Positions 27,994-34,951 of a stretch of 34,951 nt of DNA are shown in pieces (the first letter of the stretch is position 1; every line of letters begins with the position of its first letter). The DNA is taken from positions 1-34,951 of the forward strand of contig NZ_MRCT01000001.1 of assembly GCF_002208625.1 (NCBI RefSeq). Direction: 5' to 3'. This DNA is from Methanobrevibacter sp. 87.7. GTDB lineage: Archaea; Methanobacteriota; Methanobacteria; Methanobacteriales; Methanobacteriaceae. The notes beneath the pieces were generated by a model that had not been told where the DNA came from, searched no databases, and worked only from the letters and a program-made list of their open reading frames with translations. A program made the translations under genes and the position numbers.

Positions 27994-30186
27994 TTGAGTA
28001 GACGTTCAAAAATGATTGAGAAAATTAAGGAGTTAATGTATAAACCTGATCAAATTAGGAACATTGGTATTGTTGCACATATTGATCACGGTAAAACAAC
28101 TTTATCTGATAACCTTTTAGCAGGTGCAGGAATGATTTCTGAAGATCTTGCTGGAGATCAAAGATTTTTAGATTTCGATGAACAAGAACAAGCTCGTGGT
28201 ATTACCATTGATGCAGCAAACGTATCTATGGTTCACAAATTCAAAGGTGAAGAATACTTAATCAACTTAATTGATACTCCAGGACACGTTGATTTCGGTG
28301 GAGACGTAACTCGTGCTATGAGAGCAGTAGATGGTTCTGTTGTAGTAGTTTGTGCTGTAGAAGGTATTATGCCACAAACTGAAACTGTACTTAGACAATC
28401 TTTAAAAGAACATGTTAAACCTGTTTTATTTATTAACAAAGTTGATAGATTAATCAATGAATTAAAATTAACTCCTCAAGAGTTACAAAATAGATTTATT
28501 AAAATCATCATGGAAGCTAATAAATTAGTTAAAAACATGGCTCCTGAAGATAAAAAAGATGATTGGAAATTTGATGTAGCAGATGGTAGTGTAGCTTTCG
28601 GTTCAGCATATCATAATTGGGCTATTAATGTTCCTATGATGCAAAAAACTGGAATTACTTTTAAAGATATTATTGATTACTGTGATAATGATAATCAAAA
28701 AGAATTAGCTCAGAAAGTACCTATTTCTGAAGTATTATTAAGTATGGTAGTAGAACACTTACCTTCTCCTAAAGAATCTCAAGCTTATAGGGTTCCTTAC
28801 ATTTGGGATGGTGACATTGAAAGTCCTGAAGGTCAATCAATGATTAATTGTGACCCTGATGGACCTCTTGCAGTAATGGTTACTAATGTTTCAGTTGATA
28901 AACATGCAGGAGAAATTGCTACTGGAAGAGTATATGGTGGTCAAATTCAAAAAGGTACTGAAGTATATCTTGTTGGTTCTCACAGTAAAAGTAGAGTACA
29001 ACAAGTAGGTGTTTACTTCGGTCCTGAAAGAGTTAACACAGATTCTGTTCCTGTAGGTAACATTGTATATATTGCTGGTGCTCGTGGAGCTATTGCAGGG
29101 GAAACTATTTGTTCACCTGATAATCATATTAAAGAATTCGAAGGATTAGATCATATTTCTGAACCAGTAGTTACTGTTGCAGTTGAAGCTAAAAATACTA
29201 AAGATTTACCAAAATTAATTGAAGTATTAAGACAAGTAGCTAAAGAAGATCCAACTATTCATGTAGAAATTAATGAAGAAACTGGAGAACACTTAGTATC
29301 TGGTATGGGAGAACTTCACTTAGAAGTTATTTCTTACAGAATTAACGAAAAAGGTGTAGAAATTACTACTTCTGAACCTATTGTTGTATACAGAGAAACT
29401 GTTGGTGGAACTGCAGGACCAGTTGAAGGTAAATCTCCTAACAAACATAATAGATTCTACATTGAAGTAGAACCTATGGAACCAGAATTATTCGCAGCTT
29501 ACCAAAAAGGTGAACTTAAAGAAGGTAAAGTTAAAGGTAAAGAAGCTGCTAACGATTTCATGGAATATGGTTTAGATAAAGAAGAAGCTAGAAGAGTATG
29601 GGATGTATACAGTAAAAGTATGTTTATTAACATGACTCGTGGTATTCAATACTTAGATGAAGTTAAAGAATTATTAATTGAAGGATTCGAATCAGCTATG
29701 GATCAAGGTCCTATTGCAAATGAAATTTGTATGGGATTAAAATTCAAATTAGTTGATGCAAAACTTCACGAAGATGCAGTTCACAGAGGACCTGCACAAG
29801 TATTACCAGCTATCAGAAAAGCTATCTATGGAGCTATTATGTTAGCTAAACCAGCTTTACTTGAACCTATGCAAAAAGTATTCATTAATGTTCCACAAGA
29901 TTATATGGGATCATGTACTCGTGAAGTACAAAACAGAAGAGGTACTATTGTAAATATGGGCCAACATAATGATATGGTTACTATTGAATCTAAAGTACCT
30001 GTTGCTGAAATGTTTGGATTTGCTGGAGATATCCGTTCAGCTGCTGAAGGTAGATGTTTATGGTCTACTGAAAACGCTGGTTTCGAAAGATTACCTCATG
30101 AATTACAAGGTAAAATCATAAGAGAAATCAGAGAAAGAAAAGGTTTATCACCAGAACCATATGGTCCTGATCATTACTTAGAATAG
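27994..30186 (+). CDS. fusA: Translation elongation factor 2 (EF-2)
   Basis: EF-2 is the GTPase that drives ribosomal translocation. It is 730 residues from TTG 27994. AGGTGAT (27983-27989) is the ribosome-binding site, and the resulting N-terminus [12 protein letters not shown] fits other methanogen EF-2 proteins; the in-frame GTG at 27985 is within that site. GTPase motifs are AHIDHGKT (28-35), RGITI switch 1, [10 protein letters not shown] and NKVD. His597 in [10 protein letters not shown] is the expected diphthamide site, so the archaeal diphthamide pathway should act on it. A hairpin-like AT stem with T run follows the gene. Confidence 0.97.
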   Translation: MSRRSKMIEKIKELMYKPDQIRNIGIVAHIDHGKTTLSDNLLAGAGMISEDLAGDQRFLDFDEQEQARGITIDAANVSMVHKFKGEEYLINLIDTPGHVDFGGDVTRAMRAVDGSVVVVCAVEGIMPQTETVLRQSLKEHVKPVLFINKVDRLINELKLTPQELQNRFIKIIMEANKLVKNMAPEDKKDDWKFDVADGSVAFGSAYHNWAINVPMMQKTGITFKDIIDYCDNDNQKELAQKVPISEVLLSMVVEHLPSPKESQAYRVPYIWDGDIESPEGQSMINCDPDGPLAVMVTNVSVDKHAGEIATGRVYGGQIQKGTEVYLVGSHSKSRVQQVGVYFGPERVNTDSVPVGNIVYIAGARGAIAGETICSPDNHIKEFEGLDHISEPVVTVAVEAKNTKDLPKLIEVLRQVAKEDPTIHVEINEETGEHLVSGMGELHLEVISYRINEKGVEITTSEPIVVYRETVGGTAGPVEGKSPNKHNRFYIEVEPMEPELFAAYQKGELKEGKVKGKEAANDFMEYGLDKEEARRVWDVYSKSMFINMTRGIQYLDEVKELLIEGFESAMDQGPIANEICMGLKFKLVDAKLHEDAVHRGPAQVLPAIRKAIYGAIMLAKPALLEPMQKVFINVPQDYMGSCTREVQNRRGTIVNMGQHNDMVTIESKVPVAEMFGFAGDIRSAAEGRCLWSTENAGFERLPHELQGKIIREIRERKGLSPEPYGPDHYLE

Positions 30187-30206
30187 GTAATTAAATTTAA
30201 ACTTTT

Positions 30207-30235
30207 AATTTAATTTTTTAAAATTAAATTTTTTA
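30207..30235 (+). terminator. AT-only hairpin with T run after fusA
   Basis: Arms 30207-30217 and 30220-30230 are complementary (about 9-11 bp, only A-T pairs) and are followed by a T run. This probably ends the S12-S7-EF2 transcript, so tuf would need its own promoter. Confidence 0.4.
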
Positions 30236-30351
30236 TATAAACTTAAATTGAAAATAAATTATAATTATTAAAGAAATTTTCTATTATTATAAATTTATTT
30301 TTTTAAATATATTAAAAAAATACTTAAAATTTATCTAAAAATCATTATATT

Positions 30352-30434
30352 TTTATATTTGAAAGTATAATTTTTAATTATGCTATATTAATAAGCTGAA
30401 TCTTAAAATTATATTTGTGTATGCTATATTAATA
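30352..30434 (+). promoter_or_regulatory. tuf promoter region with repeated 15-mer
   Basis: A TATA-like TTTATATTT lies at 30352-30360. TATGCTATATTAATA then occurs at 30379-30393 and at 30420-30434. The second copy continues into a near-palindrome GCTATATTAATATGC (30423-30437). The repeats lie near or below the predicted start of transcription, where a regulator or alternative TATA boxes could act. Confidence 0.45.
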
Positions 30435-30479
30435 TGCGAAAAATAATGATTATAGAATATATATTGGAGGTCAATTAAA

Positions 30480-31721
<1,242 letters not shown>

Positions 31722-31748
31722 ATTTAATAGTTTCAACTTTTAAGTCTC

Positions 31749-31776
31749 TAAATTAGGTTATTTTTAACCTAATTTA
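31749..31776 (+). terminator. Hairpin terminator after tuf
   Basis: A perfect 11-bp stem (31749-31759 with 31766-31776, 6-nt loop) is followed within the next bases by a run of eight T. It is one of the clearest terminators in the window and separates tuf from rps10. Confidence 0.6.
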
Positions 31777-31882
31777 TTTTTTTTGAAATTTTTTCTATTT
31801 TAATTGTTAAATTGAATATTTATTTTTTCTTAAAAGTTTTCTATTAATTTATTTTTTCGTTTTATTTTTTGGAGGAAAATTA

Positions 31883-32191
31883 ATGAGTCAAGCAAGAATT
31901 AAACTTACTGGTACTGATCCAGAAAAACTTGCATATGTTTGTGATCAAATTAAAAAAATTGCTGAAAGAACTGGTGTAGACATATCTGGTCCTATTCCAC
32001 TTCCAACTAAAAAATTAGTAGTTCCTACTAGAAAATCTCCAGATGGAGAAGGAAAAGCTTCTTGGGAAAGATGGGAACTTCGTATTCATAAACGTTTAGT
32101 CAGTATTGGTGCTGATGAAAGGGCTATGAGACAAGTTATGAAAGTCAATGTACCTGATAATGTAAGTATTGAAATTGAGCTTAAAAGCTAA
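31883..32191 (+). CDS. rps10: 30S ribosomal protein S10
   Basis: S10 (102 residues) is a head protein of the small subunit. Conserved parts are [39 protein letters not shown] and the loop with [25 protein letters not shown]. The ATG follows GGAGGAAA. It is the last gene of the archaeal str block. The 161-nt gap and the terminator after tuf suggest partial or separate transcription here, although the order tuf-rps10 is conserved. Confidence 0.97.
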   Translation: MSQARIKLTGTDPEKLAYVCDQIKKIAERTGVDISGPIPLPTKKLVVPTRKSPDGEGKASWERWELRIHKRLVSIGADERAMRQVMKVNVPDNVSIEIELKS

Positions 32192-32248
32192 TTAATTTAA
32201 TTTTTATTTTCAATATTTTTTATAATGAAAATATTGGAAATTAATTAA
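32190..32248 (+). terminator. Nested inverted repeat after rps10
   Basis: Outer arms TAATTAATTT (32190-32199) and AAATTAATTA (32239-32248) enclose CAATATTTT (32211-32219) and AAAATATTG (32228-32236). The structure begins at the stop codon and probably ends the mRNA. Confidence 0.45.
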
Positions 32249-32365
32249 CTCTTCTTAAGCTATTTTTTTATTAATCTTATTAAAATTAGTTAAATTTTTA
32301 TACTATATTTAACAAAATAATTAATGTTGTAATTATTTATTACATATTGTTACTTGTTTTTTCAT

Positions 32366-32449
32366 GCCGAGATAGTCTAGTCTGGTAAGGCGCAGGACTT
32401 GAAATCCTGTGGAGCTTTCTCCGCCTGGGTTCAAATCCCAGTCTCGGCG
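32366..32449 (+). tRNA. tRNA-Ser (anticodon TGA)
   Basis: The 84-nt gene has acceptor GCCGAGA/TCTCGGC, anticodon stem CAGGA/TCCTG around CTTGAAA (TGA at 32400-32402), a long variable arm (GGAGCTTTCTCC) as in class II tRNAs, and T arm CTGGG-TTCAAAT-CCCAG. The discriminator is G. No CCA is encoded. Confidence 0.96.
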
Positions 32450-32519
32450 TAATATCTTTTTAAAATCTTTTTATTATATATTTAAAATTAGTTTTTTTAT
32501 TTAATTTTTTTATTATCTT

Positions 32520-32629
32520 TTTTTAATTAATTTCTTTATTTATTAGACTAATTTTTATTTAAAAAAATAGTTTTTAATTAATTTCTTTATTTATTAGACT
32601 AATTTTTATTTAAAAAAATAGTTTTTAAT
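32520..32629. repeat. Perfect 51-bp tandem repeat after tRNA-Ser
   Basis: Copies 32520-32570 and 32571-32621 are identical, and a partial third begins at 32622. Each unit contains ACTA...TAGT arms around T-rich and A-rich halves, which can form a weak hairpin on either strand. It lies between tRNA-Ser and the convergent cbiJ, so it may be a two-way termination zone. Confidence 0.8.
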
Positions 32630-32660
32630 AAAATTTATTTATTATTGTTTTATAGAGTTA

Positions 32661-33482
32661 TTAATTATTTAATATTTTATTTAACTCTTTTTCAAATTCT
32701 TTAATAGAATTAACACTGGTTTTATTTTTTAAACCTTGAATTATAGGTCTATCTACAATAATAACATCAATACCTAAATTATTTGCAGCATATATTTTTT
32801 CTTTGAATCCTCCAGTATCTCCACTTTCTTTAGTTGTAATTACTTTAGCATTTACTTTTTTGAATAGTTCTTCATTTTCTTTTATATGAATTTTTTTATC
32901 TTTGTTTTTACTTGCAGTCATTGGGAAAATATGATTTTTTAATATTCCAAGATTTTTGCATTTATCAAGTGAAGATTTAACAGTTAAAACTCTTATGTAA
33001 AATTTTTCATTAGAAACATATTTTAGTACATCACTTGCTGTGTTTATTCCTCCAAGATGTAGTATATTATAATCATTAAATTCTTTTTTTATTAATAATC
33101 CTCCTTCTTCAAATGAATTTACATGATGGATTTTATTTTGGTTAATGTTTTTCATAGTGCTAATATCTATAGACTCCCTTTCAAATCTAATAAATGGTAA
33201 TTTTACTTCATCAATTATTTCAGATATTGTTTGACTTACATGTTTTGCAAATGGGTGTGTTGCATCAATAACTATACTTATATTATAATCATCTAGCACT
33301 TTTAAAATATCATTTTTAGGAAGTGGTTTTGCAATTATTATATCACTTCCAGCTTCTTTTGCAATTTTTGATCCATAACTTGTTGTAGTACTTGTAACTA
33401 TTTTTAAATCTTTATAATTTTTTTTAATAAATTTAATTATATCAATTGATTCTGCTGTTCCACCCATTATAAAAATATTCAT
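32661..33482 (-). CDS. cbiJ: Cobalt-precorrin-6A reductase
   Basis: CbiJ/CobK reduces cobalt-precorrin-6A to 6B with NAD(P)H in anaerobic corrin ring synthesis, needed for the cobamide of methyltransferases. The 273-residue protein shows the N-terminal nucleotide-binding GGTAES (7-12) and the family signature DATHPFA (73-79). The C-terminal half has LHLGGINTASDVLKY and TTKESGDTGGFKEKI, typical of the family. The ATG has AAGGGGA upstream on the minus strand. No other cobalamin gene is in the window, so this gene is detached from the rest of the pathway. Confidence 0.93.
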   Translation of the reverse strand: MNIFIMGGTAESIDIIKFIKKNYKDLKIVTSTTTSYGSKIAKEAGSDIIIAKPLPKNDILKVLDDYNISIVIDATHPFAKHVSQTISEIIDEVKLPFIRFERESIDISTMKNINQNKIHHVNSFEEGGLLIKKEFNDYNILHLGGINTASDVLKYVSNEKFYIRVLTVKSSLDKCKNLGILKNHIFPMTASKNKDKKIHIKENEELFKKVNAKVITTKESGDTGGFKEKIYAANNLGIDVIIVDRPIIQGLKNKTSVNSIKEFEKELNKILNN

Positions 33483-33649
33483 TCTATTTTTCCCCTTATT
33501 TATTTACTAATATCTTTGATTATTTTAATAGTTTATTCTAATATTGTATTTTAAATTTATTAATATCTTTTTTATTTGATTTATTTAAATAAATTATTAT
33601 TAATATACTTAACAATGTATATGTATATAATAAATTTTTGCTTATTTTA

Positions 33650-34042
33650 TTATAATGGATTGTATATATAAAAACTAGCTTTTTTATAATTTTTTAATCT
33701 CATTATTTTAAGTTTTGTATTTAAATTTTCACCAGTTAATGGTTTAATAAGAAGTGGACAATTTAGTTTTTTTGCTAAATCTAAAATATATGGTTGTAAT
33801 TCATTTGGTGGCCTAATAGAATATAATAAATCTATATTTTTATATATTTCATAATTTGGATGTGTTAAATCATCTTTTATAATGTCCTCTCTTGAAGGAT
33901 TTATATCTGTTTTTATTAGATTTATTTTATCAAATTTTTCTAAAAATGAACTTACTTCATAGAAATGACCTATTGCTAGTTCTGCTATATTTATTTTATT
34001 AGGACTATAATTTAAAATATATTCTCCAAAATCATCCCACAT
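33650..34042 (-). CDS. UPF0146 family protein
   Basis: This 130-residue protein belongs to an uncharacterised archaeal family (UPF0146). The N-terminal ELAIGHFYEV (21-30) resembles the glycine loop of a Rossmann methyltransferase-like fold, and KTDINPS (44-50) sits where the acidic strand-2 residue would be. The family signature YSIRPPNELQ (74-83) is clear. The protein is too short for a complete methyltransferase, so it may be a degenerate relative that binds nucleotide or RNA. The ATG has GAGGA 8 nt upstream. It precedes cbiJ on the same strand with a gap of 167 nt; no functional link is known. Confidence 0.85.
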   Translation of the reverse strand: MWDDFGEYILNYSPNKINIAELAIGHFYEVSSFLEKFDKINLIKTDINPSREDIIKDDLTHPNYEIYKNIDLLYSIRPPNELQPYILDLAKKLNCPLLIKPLTGENLNTKLKIMRLKNYKKASFYIYNPL

Positions 34043-34327
34043 TTTTTATTCCTCTTTTAATATATCTTAAGTTATTATTTTAAAATTTTAATTTAAATCT
34101 TTTTTTAATTAATATTTTAAGTTTTATTTTTTCTAGCTTATTTTAAAGTAATTATAAATTTAAAATAATTTTTTTATATTATTAAAATCTATTTAAATTA
34201 ATTTTTATTTTTTAATTAAAATATATATTTATTAAAATTTTAAATATAATATAAATTTATTAATTTTTAAATTTTATTCGAAAGTTTTTAATAGTGTTTT
34301 TACTATATTTATTTAATTGTGTTTATT

Positions 34328-34780
34328 ATGATTATTCGAAAGTTTCAAGAAAGAGATTTAAAAAGAGTTCATGAAATTGAGGAGATGTCTTTTGAAACTT
34401 CTTATGGAGTTGATATGATTTTAAAACTCTTTAAAATAGGTACTGGATTTCTTGTTTCAGAGGATAATAATGGTTATGTTACAGGTTATGTTATATTTTG
34501 GATTAAAGAAGAAAATCAAGGACATATAATATCAATTGCTGTTGATAAAAATTTTAGAAATATTGGTATAGGTACTCAATTACTTTATAGGGCACTTTTC
34601 ATTTTACGTAGTTGTGGACTTGAACAAGTTAATCTTGAAGTTAATGCAAATCATATAAATGTTGTTGAATTTTATAAAAATATTGGTTTTGTAATTGATC
34701 GGAAAGTTCCTCATTATTATGAAAATGATGAACCTGCTTTTGTAATGTATTATAAATTTAAAGATAATTTAAATTCTTAA
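34328..34780 (+). CDS. rimI: RimI-like protein N-alpha-acetyltransferase
   Basis: This 150-residue GNAT protein resembles archaeal RimI/Ard1, which acetylates protein N-termini. It starts with MIIRKFQERDLKRVHEIEEMSF, then has HIISIAVDKNFRNIGIG with the acetyl-CoA loop R77-NIG-IG82, and ends with LEVNANHINVVEFYKNIGFVIDRKVPHYYENDEPAFVM, a RimI-type C-terminus. ATG 34328 is preferred over the in-frame GTG at 34319, because the family begins directly with the (I/V)R strand. No Shine-Dalgarno is visible, so the mRNA may be leaderless or have a short leader. Confidence 0.88.
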   Translation: MIIRKFQERDLKRVHEIEEMSFETSYGVDMILKLFKIGTGFLVSEDNNGYVTGYVIFWIKEENQGHIISIAVDKNFRNIGIGTQLLYRALFILRSCGLEQVNLEVNANHINVVEFYKNIGFVIDRKVPHYYENDEPAFVMYYKFKDNLNS

Positions 34781-34951
34781 AAATAATTAATTTTTTAATT
34801 TATATATTTTATTTGAATGGTTTATTTTAGTAAAATAACTATTACTATTAAATAAGTATTTTAGTATATTATTAAGAATTAGTTTTTATTTATACTATTT
34901 TTTAGCTGAATATATTAGTTAATTTTGTTTAAAATAAGTATTTTTTTGTTT

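Overview
The window is about 35 kb of very AT-rich archaeal DNA (roughly a quarter G+C by eye) with promoters of the TTTATATA type and T-rich termination tracts. The gene content points to a host-associated member of the Methanobacteriales, most likely Methanosphaera or a close Methanobrevibacter relative. Supporting signs are a core RNA polymerase encoded as rpoH-rpoB''-rpoB'-rpoA'-rpoA'' with a split B subunit, an archaeal archaeosine/wyosine-type tRNA modification enzyme (Taw1), EF-2 with a diphthamide histidine, UPF0146, and large secreted asparagine-rich adhesin-like proteins. The genus assignment is an inference from composition and gene order; no database was searched.

Region 1 (1-8362) holds two very large secreted surface proteins. 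The first (267-5105) joins a beta-helix stalk, a papain-family cysteine protease with a complete catalytic set, and a series of Ig-like repeats. The second (5536-7995) is a plain beta-helix protein. Both end in the same Ig-like module, and each has a hairpin terminator at or just past its stop codon.

Region 2 (8363-12941) holds taw1 on the minus strand, then tpiA, a GNAT acetyltransferase, a metallo-beta-lactamase-fold hydrolase and pgk on the plus strand. tpiA and pgk are triose-phosphate steps of glycolysis/gluconeogenesis. A duplicated promoter-like block lies in front of pgk.

Region 3 (13157-15808, minus strand) is a thiamine salvage cluster, thiM2-thiM1-thiE: two tandem hydroxyethylthiazole kinases and thiamine-phosphate synthase. 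The two thiM copies share perfectly identical tracts, which suggests gene conversion.

Region 4 (16103-16977) has five tRNA genes (Thr-TGT, Pro-TGG, Tyr-GTA, Asp-GTC, Lys-TTT), four of them behind their own strong TATA box and Pro-Tyr as a pair.

Region 5 (17057-32191) is the conserved archaeal transcription/translation block: rpoH, rpoB'', rpoB', rpoA', rpoA'', rpl30e, nusA, rps12, rps7, fusA (EF-2), tuf (EF-1A), rps10. Its gaps are not empty. Three of them (before rpoB'', rpl30e and rps12) are 340-620 bp long and carry hairpins, a 56-bp tandem repeat and promoter-like sites; they are the best candidates here for undescribed regulation. A serine tRNA (TGA) follows.

Region 6 (32450-34951) has a perfect 51-bp tandem repeat, then on the minus strand a cobalt-precorrin-6A reductase (cbiJ/cobK) and a UPF0146 protein, and on the plus strand a RimI-like N-acetyltransferase.

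Several genes begin with GTG or TTG placed by a clear Shine-Dalgarno sequence; I moved starts inward for the second adhesin, rpoH, rpoB'', rpl30e, rps7, fusA and rimI.
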